Positions 49,941 to 59,125 of a stretch of 64,000 nucleotides of DNA are shown piece after piece (the stretch's first letter is position 1; every line of letters starts with the position of its first letter). Made by a program: the position numbers and the translations under genes. This DNA comes from Psychromonas sp030397575 (GTDB taxonomy: Bacteria; Pseudomonadota; Gammaproteobacteria; Enterobacterales; Psychromonadaceae): NCBI RefSeq assembly GCF_046250175.1, contig NZ_CP176468.1; one strand, written 5' to 3'. The notes beneath the pieces are model-generated. The model worked only from the letters and a program-made list of their open reading frames with translations. It ran no database searches and was not told where the DNA came from.

Positions 49941-51068
49941 ATGACTGATACTAATACTGAAACTCCAGAAATTCCAACTGAGCCAGAAGTGCAAGTTGAG
50001 AAAAAAAAGCGCAAAAAATCTTCTAAGCTATTAGTAGCTGTTATTCTCATTCTGTTCATTATATTGTTTTTTGTTTTAGGGTTTGGTTACTACTTTTATA
50101 AAAATAATGTAGGCGCAAACACTGCTTATCAAGAACAGATTGAAGTATTAAGTAATAAATTAGACTCTCAAACTGCGCGATTAAATAGTCAGCTTCAGCA
50201 AACCAAATCATCGAACGATAGTGTTAAGACTCAAGTAGAACAGCTTAATATTCAGCTTTTAGATAGCCAAAATAAAAGTAAACTATATCATGATGACATT
50301 CAATCTTTACGCCGTGCGGTAGCTGAAACGAATATCCGTCATCCAAGTGATTGGATTTTAGCAGAAGTGGAATATCTAATTAACTTATCAGGCCGTAAGT
50401 TGTGGTTAGAGCATGATTTAAATGCCACTATTGCGTTATTAAGCACTGCAGATCAACGTATTGTTGAAATGGGTGATCCTAGTCTTAATCCGTTGCGCCG
50501 TGCATTATTAGAAGATATTAATATGTTAGAAGCATTACCTTCACGTGATGTGGATGGCATTATCTTATCTTTATCAAGCTTAGAGCGTCGTATCGATACA
50601 CTGATGATTGCTGGCCTGACCATGTCTGAAGCAGAAGAAACCGATACACAAGAAGTATCTACCGATATTTCTGACTGGGAAGCGAATTTAGATCGTTCTT
50701 GGGACTCTTTCATTGAAAGCTTTATCGTTATTTCTCACCGTGACAAGCCTGTTGAAGCTTTGTTATCGCCAGAACAAGCTTGGTATTTAAGTGAGAATTT
50801 AAGAAATCACTTATCGAAAGCTGAATTTGCGGTGTATCGAGAGCAGCAAGAAATTTACGACATAGCGTTACAAGGCGCATTAAAATTGGTGTCCGTTTAT
50901 TACGATATGGGTGATAAAAGCACGCAGCAATTTTACAATGCAATTCAAAAACTCAGCAAAGAAACTATCTCCATTGATTATCCTGATCAATTCAAGAGCG
51001 CACCTTTACTTTCACATATTTTAAAGCAGCGTATTAGCAAATCATTTACCATTGAAAGTGCGGAGTAG
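49941..51068 (+). CDS. hemX: HemX family protein
   Basis: Inner-membrane protein of unknown biochemical role. It was once annotated as a uroporphyrinogen methyltransferase, but the sequence has no methyltransferase motif. There is a Glu/Lys-rich cytoplasmic start, one membrane helix (~residues 28-50), a coiled coil (~60-120), and the HemX core 'WILAEVEYLINLSGRKLWLEHDLNATIALLSTADQRI'. Between hemD and hemY, as in E. coli. Confidence 0.92.
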   Translation: MTDTNTETPEIPTEPEVQVEKKKRKKSSKLLVAVILILFIILFFVLGFGYYFYKNNVGANTAYQEQIEVLSNKLDSQTARLNSQLQQTKSSNDSVKTQVEQLNIQLLDSQNKSKLYHDDIQSLRRAVAETNIRHPSDWILAEVEYLINLSGRKLWLEHDLNATIALLSTADQRIVEMGDPSLNPLRRALLEDINMLEALPSRDVDGIILSLSSLERRIDTLMIAGLTMSEAEETDTQEVSTDISDWEANLDRSWDSFIESFIVISHRDKPVEALLSPEQAWYLSENLRNHLSKAEFAVYREQQEIYDIALQGALKLVSVYYDMGDKSTQQFYNAIQKLSKETISIDYPDQFKSAPLLSHILKQRISKSFTIESAE

Positions 51069-51073
51069 CTGAT

Positions 51074-52267
51074 ATGATTGGATTAATAGCAATTGTCATT
51101 ATCTTACTCACAGGATTAATCTTTGCACCTGAATTGAGTGCTCATAAAGGCTATATATTAGTTTCATTTGATAGTTATACAACCTATGAAACGACTATTA
51201 TTAATGCTGTTTTTATTGCCATTATTTTTTACTTCTTACTATTGGCGCTAGAGTGGCTATTAAGAAAAATTCTCTCAATGAGCAGTGTGACACGTGGTTG
51301 GTTTGGGCAGCGTAAAACACGTAAAGCACAAAAAAATAGTTTGTTAGGTATGCTGGCACTATTAGAAGGTAATACTAAGCATGCGCAAAAGCTGCTTTCC
51401 AAATCTGCTGTTCGAAGTGAGTCTCCTGCGCTTACCTATATTGCGGCTGCACGTGCGTCACATAAAAATGGCGAGTTTAACCAACGTGATGATTATTTAC
51501 AGTTAGCGAGCGAATACCCTAAATCTAAACTTGCTGTTGGTTTAGTTTGGGCCGAATTACAACTAGATGCGCAGCAATACGAAAATGCATTAGTGACTCT
51601 AACTAACTTAAATCAACAGTTTCCTAAGAATAAGCAAATCCTGGAACATTACATTACCTTGTACCCTGCAATGAATGAATGGCAGAAGTTAATTACCCTG
51701 TTAAATAGCCAACGTAAATTATTGACGTTGAATGCAGAACAAGTGGCAGAGTTAGAGCTACATGCTCATCAACAATTGTTTCAACAGCTTGCGGCGGAAA
51801 GTGGTCAATTACTTAATGATTATTGGCATAAAGATGTGGCGCGTTGGATGCGTAAAGAGTTGTCTTATCAAAAAGCAGTATTAGAAGCTTTTATTGATAA
51901 TGACCATGGTAAATTGGCGCAAGAGTTTCTATTAGATAAACTACAACGTCAGTTTTCTTTGCCATTATTACCTTACTTACAGAAGATAAAAGTAACGGAT
52001 CATTATCCAATCATTACTTTTCTTGAAAAGCAGTTAAAGAAATCTGCACATGCGGATTATGTTCATCAAGCATTGGCGCACTTAAAACTTAAAGAGAGTC
52101 ACCCTAAAGCGGCGATAGATCATCTTAGTGAAAGTTTGAAAACATTACCTAATGTGACGGATTATCAGTTGATTGCTTCTTTAATGGAAGAGCAAGAGAT
52201 GCAAGAGCAAGCTAATCAGTATTACCGTGAAGGTTTGGCTTTTGCTTCAACTTCAGCTAATACATAA
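51074..52267 (+). CDS. hemY: HemY family TPR membrane protein
   Basis: Two N-terminal membrane helices are followed by a long helical region with TPR-like repeats. The HemY signature segment 'RKILSMSSVTRGWFGQRKTRKAQKNSLLGMLALLEGN' is present. It is a protein-interaction partner in heme metabolism rather than an enzyme, as far as known. It lies 5 bp after hemX, the last gene of hemCDXY. Confidence 0.92.
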   Translation: MIGLIAIVIILLTGLIFAPELSAHKGYILVSFDSYTTYETTIINAVFIAIIFYFLLLALEWLLRKILSMSSVTRGWFGQRKTRKAQKNSLLGMLALLEGNTKHAQKLLSKSAVRSESPALTYIAAARASHKNGEFNQRDDYLQLASEYPKSKLAVGLVWAELQLDAQQYENALVTLTNLNQQFPKNKQILEHYITLYPAMNEWQKLITLLNSQRKLLTLNAEQVAELELHAHQQLFQQLAAESGQLLNDYWHKDVARWMRKELSYQKAVLEAFIDNDHGKLAQEFLLDKLQRQFSLPLLPYLQKIKVTDHYPIITFLEKQLKKSAHADYVHQALAHLKLKESHPKAAIDHLSESLKTLPNVTDYQLIASLMEEQEMQEQANQYYREGLAFASTSANT

Positions 52268-52282
52268 CGTTTAGCTTGATTT

Positions 52283-52335
52283 AAGTACATTCAAATAGCG
52301 CTCAAGAAAGCAGTTGTTTGAATGTACTTGTTCTT
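52283..52335 (+). terminator. Long-loop terminator after hemY
   Basis: A perfect 13-bp stem (AAGTACATTCAAA / TTTGAATGTACTT) with a 21-nt loop lies after the hem operon. The T-run after it is weak. Confidence 0.65.
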
Positions 52336-52388
52336 ATATCAATCTCCACTCTTTATAATCGTTAAATATAACAATAGGTCGACTGGGA

Positions 52389-52745
52389 TTAAGCAAACCT
52401 TTTTTCTAAGTAAGCGACGATATCTGACGACTCATACATCCAAGTGATCTTATTATCTTCTTCAATACGTAAACAAGGTACTGTGCCTTTGCCACCTTGT
52501 TCAATCAGTAGGGCTCTATTGGCTGGTTGTTGTGCATCCACTAATTCGATGTTTAATGCATTTTTACGCATTACTCTTCTGACTTTGACACAGAAAGGGC
52601 AAGCAGCGAATTGATATAGTTGTAAGCTTTTAGTTTGTTGATCCACTTTCTGTTGTGATGCTGCATCTCTTTGCAGTTTTTTAGGCGAAAATATAAAGTT
52701 CAGCAGTAAAATGATACGGCCTAATATCCAACGAATAATTTTCAT
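52389..52745 (-). CDS. Membrane-anchored glutaredoxin-like protein
   Basis: 118 residues with a hydrophobic N-terminal helix (~5-20) and a glutaredoxin/GST-N fold carrying CPFC at ~49-52 ('FAACPFCVKVRRVMRKNALNIEL'). 'GTVPCLRIEEDNKITWMYES' is the cis-Pro region that binds glutathione. Probably a thiol reductase at the membrane. It is distinct from grxC at 14092. Confidence 0.85.
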   Translation of the reverse strand: MKIIRWILGRIILLLNFIFSPKKLQRDAASQQKVDQQTKSLQLYQFAACPFCVKVRRVMRKNALNIELVDAQQPANRALLIEQGGKGTVPCLRIEEDNKITWMYESSDIVAYLEKRFA

Positions 52746-52920
52746 TTTTATCTCTTTATGTTAATGAACAAGGTAAAATTGTAACTGATCTGTGGATGGC
52801 ATAAAAGCGTTCAAAGAGGTAGGCACCATTGCATTAGTATACTTTGCTGTTTAATGTGTATTAAACGCTTATAAAGCATTTTACAGAGGTCTTATGATTA
52901 TAATAAAGGAAATATATTAG

Positions 52921-53100
52921 ATGAATGCTCTTGCTTCACCTTGCGTTGGACGTTGTTGTTTAAATAACCAAGATATTTGCACCGCTTGTTATCGTAGTCT
53001 AACTGAGATCACTGAGTGGTCACAGGCATCAGATAGTGAAAAACAGATTATCATTAACAATATTAGCTCGCGTCGCCAGCAAAGCAGCCATCAAGAGTAA
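52921..53100 (+). CDS. DUF1289 family small Cys-rich protein
   Basis: 59 residues, beginning MNALASPCVGRCCLNNQDICTACYRSL. The CVG-C…C-x-GC-R-type cysteine spacing ('SPCVGRCCLNNQDICTACYRS') is the DUF1289 signature, probably a metal-binding knuckle. AAGGAA lies about 11 nt before the ATG. The function is unknown. The gene ends 36 bp before the next gene on the same strand. Confidence 0.85.
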   Translation: MNALASPCVGRCCLNNQDICTACYRSLTEITEWSQASDSEKQIIINNISSRRQQSSHQE

Positions 53101-53136
53101 ACGCTAGAGAAATCGCTAATGGCTAAGGTAAAAAAC

Positions 53137-53919
53137 ATGATAAATAATAAAACAGTTAGTATTTTAGGCAGTGGTTGGTTAGGTGAACCATTGGCAAATC
53201 ATCTTGCTCAAGCTGGTTATGAGGTGGGTTTATCAACACGTACTCCTACAAAAGTTAGTACATTAAAAAAAACGAGAGTTACGCCTCATATCATTGATAT
53301 TGAAGCGCTACAAGGCAATGTAAAAGACTTTCTACAAGCTCAAACACTAATTATTAATATCACCTGTAAAGCTTTACCTGCCTTTGAAAAACTTGCTGAA
53401 GAGATTGCAAAAAGCCCAATTCAGCAGGTGTTATTTATTAGCTCTACTTCTGTTTACCCCAATGATGCTGGTTTATGCAGCGAAAGCGATCAACTAACCT
53501 CTGAAACAAACCTACGAAAGATAGAAAAATGCTTCACTGATAACATTGGCTTTGAGTGTACAGTACTTCGTTTAGCAGGTCTGATTGGCCGAAAACGCCA
53601 TCCAGGTCGATTCTTTGCTTCTGGGAAAAGTATTAAAGATGGCTTCGGAAAAGTAAACCTTATTCATCAAGCGGATTGTATTAAATTGATTGAAACGATA
53701 CTAACGCAACAGGCTTGGGGAGAGATCTTTAACGGCTGTGCAGACAATCACCCAACAAAGAAAGACTATTATACTGAGATGGCCTTGTCGCTTGGGTTGC
53801 CTAAACCTGACTATATCATTGCTGAAAATAGTGCGACTAAAGTAATTAGTAATGAAAAAGTTAAACGCACATTAGGCTATCAATTCATTTATCCTAATAT
53901 TTTAGATGTTTCTTGCTAA
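53137..53919 (+). CDS. NAD(P)-binding epimerase/dehydratase-like protein (YeeZ-like)
   Basis: Extended SDR-like protein with an N-terminal dinucleotide site 'VSILGSGWLGEPLANHL'. The catalytic Tyr region reads 'FISSTSVYPNDAG'. The fold continues through 'VLRLAGLIGRKRHPGRFF' and 'EIFNGCADNHPTKKDYY'. It looks like the E. coli YeeZ group of unknown substrate. A start at 53119 (MAKVKN…) is also possible; 53137 has AAGG upstream and begins just before the nucleotide motif. Confidence 0.8.
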   Translation: MINNKTVSILGSGWLGEPLANHLAQAGYEVGLSTRTPTKVSTLKKTRVTPHIIDIEALQGNVKDFLQAQTLIINITCKALPAFEKLAEEIAKSPIQQVLFISSTSVYPNDAGLCSESDQLTSETNLRKIEKCFTDNIGFECTVLRLAGLIGRKRHPGRFFASGKSIKDGFGKVNLIHQADCIKLIETILTQQAWGEIFNGCADNHPTKKDYYTEMALSLGLPKPDYIIAENSATKVISNEKVKRTLGYQFIYPNILDVSC

Positions 53920-54119
53920 TTTATTAATATTAAAAGATTTTTTGTCTATGTAATGATTCTCCTTATCATAAGTTAACCATAATTAAATTGTAGTTAATCG
54001 CGTTTTTAAATTAAATGTAAGCGTTATACCGGTTATTTAAACCTACCTTGATATTCGTCAATTTTAAAAGTCACTATTACCTTATCTTTCACCTAAATTA
54101 ATTAGGTGAGAGAAACATT

Positions 54120-55136
54120 ATGAGCAAACAAAAATTAGTCACCATTGGCAATGGTAGGTTGGCCACCGTTTTATCGAAGAGCTTATCGATAAGGGAGGGT
54201 TAGCTAACTTTGATATTGTTGCTTTCTGTGAAGAACCTCGAGTTGCATACGATCGAGTACATCTTTCTTCATATTTCTCTCATCATACTGCCGACGAGTT
54301 ATCACTGGTTAAAACAGGATATTATGAAAAAAATAATATTGAAATGTTGGTTGGTGAACGTGCATTAACGATTAATAGAGATGAAAAAGTTATTCACTCT
54401 CAAACTGGTCGTGCAGTCTTTTACGACAAGCTAGTCATGGCCACCACCTATTAAAGGCAATGAAAGTAAAGATTGTTTTGTTTACCGTACCATTGAAGAT
54501 TTAAACGCCATTGAAAAAGTAGCACGCAACAGCAAGAAAGGAGCGGTAGTTGGCGGTGGTTTATTAGGTTTGGAAGCTGCTGGCGCTCTAAAAGCATTAG
54601 GTGTAGAAACACATGTTATTGAGTTTGCTCCCGTCTTAATGGCCGAGCAATTAGATGCGCAAGGTGGACAAATTTTGCGTAGTAAAATCGAAAGTATTGG
54701 TGTAAATGTTCATACCGTTAAGAATACCCAAGGAATTGTTGCTAGTGGTACAAATGCACGTAATACCATGAAATTTGCTGATGGCACTGAGTTAGAAGTG
54801 GACTTTATTGTCTTTTCTACTGGTGTCAGACCACAGGATAAACTCGCCAAGCAAACTGACTTAGAAACAGAGCCTCGCGGTGGTATTAGTATTAATGACC
54901 AGTGCGTTACCTCTGATCCAAATATCTTTGCCATTGGTGAATGTGCTTCTTGGAATAGTCAGTTCTTTGGTTTAGTTGCACCAGGTTATAGCATGGCAAA
55001 AGTCGCAGTAGATACATTGCTCGGCACTGACAATGCATTTACCGGTGCTGATATGAGTGCCAAATTAAAATTGTTAGGTGTTGATGTGGGCAGTATTGGT
55101 GATGCTAATGGCCGCACTGAAAATTGTAATAGCTAT
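54120..55136 (+). pseudogene. nirB: Broken nirB (nitrite reductase large subunit, N-terminal part)
   Basis: Fragment of the NADH-dependent nitrite reductase NirB. The first ~335 residues are recognisable (FAD/NAD domain: 'GHRFIEELIDKGGLANFDI', 'FCEEPRVAYDRVHLSSYFS', 'VGGGLLGLEAAGALKALG', 'IFAIGECASWNSQFFGLVAPGYSMAKVAVD', 'LLGVDVGSIGDANGRTE'). Three lesions break it. A T is missing between 54156 and 54157 (GGT-A[T]G-GTT). About 20 bases are lost near 54443 where 'GSYPWI' should stand. At ~55136 the gene jumps into a different protein, losing the rest of NirB (~500 residues). A ribosome-binding site (AGGTGAG) remains, inside a 19-bp near-palindrome at 54090-54108. Confidence 0.9.
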
Positions 55137-55704
55137 GTTTGCATTGGCTCCGTTAGTGTTATTTGATAAGCGTGCAAACATTACTAAAAGCGCTATTTTA
55201 CGTAACTGGTTATTAGTTGCTTTAGGTAATTTGATTGGTGCGGTCGCCGTTGCTTATTTAGTGGCATTAACTTTTACCATGAACTTTAGTGTTGAACCTG
55301 GCGCCGTTGGTCAGGCATTTATTAAAGCGTCTACTGCTCGCTCATTAGGTTTTGCAGAGCATGGCGTCGATGGTTGGATCACTGTGTTTGTGAAAGGCAT
55401 TTTATGTAATTGGATGGTGTGTTTAGGTGTGGTTGGTTCAATGACACCTAAGTCTGTAGGTGGTAAAACCTTAGCGATGTGGTTCCCTATCTTTATCTTC
55501 TTTGCTTTAGTGTTTGAGCATGCAGTGGTGAATATGTACTTATTCCCATTAGGTATGATGCTAGGCGCTGAATTTACTATTATGGATTGGTTAACGTGGA
55601 ATCAATTACCAGTTACATTAGGTAATATTGTTGGTGGTTTAATCTTTACTGGGATGGCATTGTACGTAACGCATGCTAAAACATTACCGGCAAAACAAGC
55701 TTAA
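55131..55704 (+). pseudogene. 'nirC: C-terminal part of a formate/nitrite channel
   Basis: About 190 residues of a formate/nitrite transporter (FNT family) start abruptly at the nirB junction and run uninterrupted to the stop. 'FALAPLVLFDKRANITKSAILRNWLLVALGNLIGAVAVAYL' and 'FVKGILCNWMVCLG…FFALVFEHAVVNMY' are FNT signatures. The first ~80 residues, including the first pore helices, are absent, so the channel cannot be complete. The remaining frame is intact, which suggests recent loss. An ATG at 55078 in frame exists inside the nirB remnant but would give a foreign N-terminus. Confidence 0.85.
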
Positions 55705-55715
55705 GCGATAATATT

Positions 55716-55746
55716 GAGGGTAGTTAATAGAGAATTAATTACCCTC
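55716..55746. terminator. Bidirectional hairpin between 'nirC and the Ca/Na exchanger gene
   Basis: GAGGGTAGTTAAT pairs with ATTAATTACCCTC (one G-T), 5-nt loop, between convergent genes. Confidence 0.75.
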
Positions 55747-55755
55747 ATTTATTAT

Positions 55756-56736
55756 TTATCCAGCTAAATCCATATATAACCAAACCATATATGCGATGTA
55801 ACCTAATAATAATAAACCGCCTTCTACACGCCCTAAAATACTTTGCTTACCTTTATGCCATGCAATAGAAAATATCAATAGTGCGATCGTCAAGCCTAAC
55901 ATAACAGGGTAATCTCGACTGATAACAACAGAGTCAAAACCACCAGGTCTAATTAAACCTGGTAATGCCATTACACCTAAAATATTAAACATATTAGAGC
56001 CAATGATATTGCCAACAGCTAGGTCAAATTCTTTCTTACGTGCCGCAGCAATAGTGGTTGCTAACTCAGGCAAGCTAGTACCAATTGCAACAATGGTTAA
56101 ACCAATGATTAAATCGCTGACTTGGAAGTACTCTGCTACTTCGATTGAGCCCCAAACAAGGAGACGAGACGATGCAATTAATACAATAATACCAAAAACC
56201 AACCATTTTAAAGCTTCAGTCTTGCTGATTTCTTCTGGTAACTCATCTAAAATTTCTTGAGGTAGGCTGTCTTTACCATTACTTTTTGCTTCCCATATAG
56301 TAAAACCTAGCATTGCAATCATTAAGCCTAGCAATATCACACCGTCAATAAAACTTAGTTGTTGATCAAATAGCAGATAATAACTGAGTAGCATGATTGC
56401 TAGTAGGACAGGCATTTCACGTTTTAGTAGTTTAGAGTGGATATGTAGCGGATAGAAGAGGGCTGTAATCCCCAACATTAAACCGATATTAGTAATGTTA
56501 GAGCCAATTGCATTACCAATTGATAAACCAGTATTGCCTTCAAATGCGGCCATCGATGATACTAACATTTCTGGTGCTGACGTGCCTAAACCAACAATGA
56601 CTATGCCCACAATTAAAGGCGATATCGAAAAACTACGGGCTGTATTAGAGGCGCCTAATACAAATTTATCGGCACTCCAAATAAGCAGTACGAAACCAAC
56701 AAGAATTGCGACCGTTGGCGCTAATAAAGTGATCAA
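55756..56736 (-). CDS. Calcium/sodium antiporter (YrbG/CaxA-like)
   Basis: Inner-membrane cation exchanger of the CaCA superfamily with two inverted halves of five helices. The alpha repeats 'GLGTSAPEMLVS…GNAIGSNITNIG' (~50-90) and 'AIGTSLPELATTIAA…VGNIIGSNMFNI' (~215-250) carry the ion-binding acidic residues. The middle loop is acidic ('ELPEEISKTE'). Length 326, as in E. coli YrbG. Ca2+/Na+ is the family activity; the physiological ion is inferred. Confidence 0.92.
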   Translation of the reverse strand: MITLLAPTVAILVGFVLLIWSADKFVLGASNTARSFSISPLIVGIVIVGLGTSAPEMLVSSMAAFEGNTGLSIGNAIGSNITNIGLMLGITALFYPLHIHSKLLKREMPVLLAIMLLSYYLLFDQQLSFIDGVILLGLMIAMLGFTIWEAKSNGKDSLPQEILDELPEEISKTEALKWLVFGIIVLIASSRLLVWGSIEVAEYFQVSDLIIGLTIVAIGTSLPELATTIAAARKKEFDLAVGNIIGSNMFNILGVMALPGLIRPGGFDSVVISRDYPVMLGLTIALLIFSIAWHKGKQSILGRVEGGLLLLGYIAYMVWLYMDLAG

Positions 56737-56905
56737 AACATTCTCCTGAGAAGTTAAGTTATCCTAATACCATTCAATTGTTTAAGGTGAACGGTGTATA
56801 TCTGATCATAACAAGATTATCTACGCGGTGGCCTGATAAGGTAAAGCGTAAATCAGTGATTATAACGGGGGATTATTATCACATGACAGATTAACTAATG
56901 CAGTA

Positions 56906-56940
56906 CAAAAAAAACGCCGAGCATTCTCATGCTCAGCGTT
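56906..56940 (-). terminator. Terminator for rpoZ (minus strand)
   Basis: On the minus strand AACGCTGAGCAT / ATGCTCGGCGTT is followed by TTTTTTTT. It lies ~28 bp past the rpoZ stop and ends the gmk-rpoZ unit before any spoT. Confidence 0.9.
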
Positions 56941-56967
56941 CTTCCATATTCATTAGGCAAGTGGGGT

Positions 56968-57243
56968 TTAGCCACGGCCTTCCGCAATTGCAGCAACAGC
57001 AGCTAATTCAGCAGCTTGCTTCTCATGCTTTTCTTGGCGATCTTGAATATCCATTAATTCATTAGTGATTAAGTTTTCTTCAATTTCACGTAATGCAATT
57101 ACTGTTGGCTTATCATTCTCTGGTTCAACTAAAGGTGTTTTACCTTGTGTCGCAAGCTGGCGAGCTCGGCGAGAAGCCATTAAGATTAGATCAAAACGGT
57201 TGCCTACTACATTTACTGCATCTTCAACGGTTACTCGTGCCAT
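56968..57243 (-). CDS. rpoZ: RNA polymerase omega subunit
   Basis: Small assembly and ppGpp-binding subunit of RNA polymerase, 91 residues. 'MARVTVEDAVNVVGNRFDLILMASRRARQLATQGK' is the conserved N-terminus. GGAG precedes the start. It lies 87 bp after gmk. In E. coli spoT follows; here a terminator follows. Confidence 0.97.
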   Translation of the reverse strand: MARVTVEDAVNVVGNRFDLILMASRRARQLATQGKTPLVEPENDKPTVIALREIEENLITNELMDIQDRQEKHEKQAAELAAVAAIAEGRG

Positions 57244-57330
57244 TGGTTAACTCCAAAAGTTAATTACATAAAAAAGGGGCGGTTATTATATGTGCTAAAT
57301 AACAATTGATCCAGCATCTTAGTATAGAGA

Positions 57331-57957
57331 TTATACTTCTAATAACGCGTTGATTGTTTTAACGTGCTTTATTGCTTGTTTTTCTTGCTCACTGCGCAAT
57401 GCCCGTACAATAGCAGAAAACTCTTGTATCGCGGTATCAAAATCGTCATTGACGATTAAATAATCATATTCATTATAGTGAGACATTTCAGATTGTGCTT
57501 CTTGCATACGTTTAGCGATGATTTCTTGGCTATCCTGTCCACGTTTATTAAGACGTAATTCTAGCTCTTCACGACTGGGTGGTAAGATGAAAATACCTTT
57601 TGCATTTGGCATTACTTCTCGCACTTGTCGAGCACCTTGCCAGTCAATATCTAACATGACATCGATACCTTGAGCTAATGACTCTTCAATAGCAACACGT
57701 GATGTACCGTAGTAATTACCAAATACTTCTGCCCATTCAAAGAACGCATTTTCTTCGATTAACTGTTTAAATTCTATTTCACTAACGAAATGATAATGTT
57801 CGCCATTGACCTCACCTGGACGAGGTGAGCGTGTAGTATGGGAAATCGACACCTGAGAAGGTTGGTTTGATGGATCGCTTAATAACGCCTGAATTAAACT
57901 AGACTTTCCTGCTCCGCTTGGCGCTGAGACGATATAAAGAGTGCCGACATGGGACAT
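57331..57957 (-). CDS. gmk: Guanylate kinase
   Basis: Phosphorylates GMP to GDP. P-loop 'VSAPSGAGKSSLIQAL' (~10-25), GMP-binding 'HTTRSPRPGEVNGEHYHF', 'LDIDWQGARQV', and lid 'LELRLNKRGQDS'. Length 208. AGGA lies before the ATG. First gene of the gmk-rpoZ unit. Confidence 0.97.
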   Translation of the reverse strand: MSHVGTLYIVSAPSGAGKSSLIQALLSDPSNQPSQVSISHTTRSPRPGEVNGEHYHFVSEIEFKQLIEENAFFEWAEVFGNYYGTSRVAIEESLAQGIDVMLDIDWQGARQVREVMPNAKGIFILPPSREELELRLNKRGQDSQEIIAKRMQEAQSEMSHYNEYDYLIVNDDFDTAIQEFSAIVRALRSEQEKQAIKHVKTINALLEV

Positions 57958-58118
57958 AATTAATTTCCTGAAGCTATTTTTAAATTGAATGCTGTGTTGG
58001 TTGTTTTTTGAACGACCCGATTAGTGGGGGCGAATTATGGCTTATTTTATGGTCAATGTCTTTTATATTGGTAAACTTTTTATGACTATTTATCTCGTGC
58101 TTTAGGAACTGGAAACCT

Positions 58119-59102
58119 TTAATCTTGCCAGTTATTTTTGATTTCCAGTATTTTATCTAGCTCCTGTACAAAAAGATCAACAAGGTCTGGATCAAAATGT
58201 ATACCTTTTTGCGATTTTATAAAATCAACAGCCTCTTCCACAGGCCAGGCATGCTTGTAAGGACGCTTGCTGGTTAACGCATCAAATACATCTGCGAGTG
58301 CCACAATACGACCTACAATAGGAATTTCCTCTCCCTTGAGTTGTTTGGGGTAACCACTGCCATCCCATTTTTCATGGTGAGTCATGGCAACCACTTTGGC
58401 TAGATCAATTAAATCTGAATCTGATTCCCCAAGAATTTCTGCACCAATTTCAGGGTGCTTTTTCATCTCTTCAAACTCTTCATCGGTTAGTTTGCCTGGT
58501 TTTAACATAATCCTATCAGGGATGCCTATTTTACCGATATCATGCATCGGTGCTGCATGCAGTAGGTCATCAGCTTCTTTCATCGAATGTCCATAAGCGA
58601 GTGAAATCACTTTTGAGTAATGGCTCATTCGTAGAATATGCATGCCAGTTTCATTATCTTTATATTCTGACGCTTTGCCTAAACGTTGGATAACTTGTAA
58701 GCGTGTTCTCTTCAGTTCTTCGACGTCTACTAATGATAAATGCGTTTTCACTCTGGCTTTAACAACAGCGGGAGTGACTGGTTTGAATATGTAATCCACC
58801 GCACCTAAGTTTAACCCCTTGGCTTCATCGATCGCATCGTTTAAAGCGGTGACAAAAATAATAGGGATAGACTTATAAGCGGGTTGCTTTTTTAAGTGTT
58901 CACAAACATCATACCCAGTCATTTCTGGCATCATGACGTCAAGTAGAATTAAGTCTGGTGTTTCTTTTTCAATTAAACGTAGTGCTTCTGCCCCACTTTT
59001 TGCAAAAATCAGCTTATATAAGTCTTTAAGTATGTTGTTTAATACCTTTAAGTTGATAGGCTCATCATCTACGACTAATAATTTAGGTTTACTATTTGGC
59101 AT
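58119..59102 (-). CDS. HD-GYP domain response regulator (c-di-GMP phosphodiesterase)
   Basis: A receiver domain (~7-122; acidic 'VVDDE', phospho-acceptor Asp55 in 'LILLDVMMPE', switch Lys in 'FKPV') drives an HD-GYP domain (~150-320). 'HAAPMHDIGKIGIPD' has the HD pair, 'HHEKWDGSGYP' has the GYP signature, and 'VALADVFDALTSKRPYK' follows. Predicted to hydrolyse cyclic-di-GMP when phosphorylated. It starts 23 bp after the stop of the hybrid kinase gene, so they are a two-component pair. Confidence 0.93.
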   Translation of the reverse strand: MPNSKPKLLVVDDEPINLKVLNNILKDLYKLIFAKSGAEALRLIEKETPDLILLDVMMPEMTGYDVCEHLKKQPAYKSIPIIFVTALNDAIDEAKGLNLGAVDYIFKPVTPAVVKARVKTHLSLVDVEELKRTRLQVIQRLGKASEYKDNETGMHILRMSHYSKVISLAYGHSMKEADDLLHAAPMHDIGKIGIPDRIMLKPGKLTDEEFEEMKKHPEIGAEILGESDSDLIDLAKVVAMTHHEKWDGSGYPKQLKGEEIPIVGRIVALADVFDALTSKRPYKHAWPVEEAVDFIKSQKGIHFDPDLVDLFVQELDKILEIKNNWQD

Positions 59103-59125
59103 TTAATTTTACTCTGTCAAACAAG

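Noticed and set aside
54120..55704. Programmed frameshifting in nirB
   Set aside because: The second lesion is a ~20-base loss and the third removes hundreds of residues; recoding cannot restore the protein.
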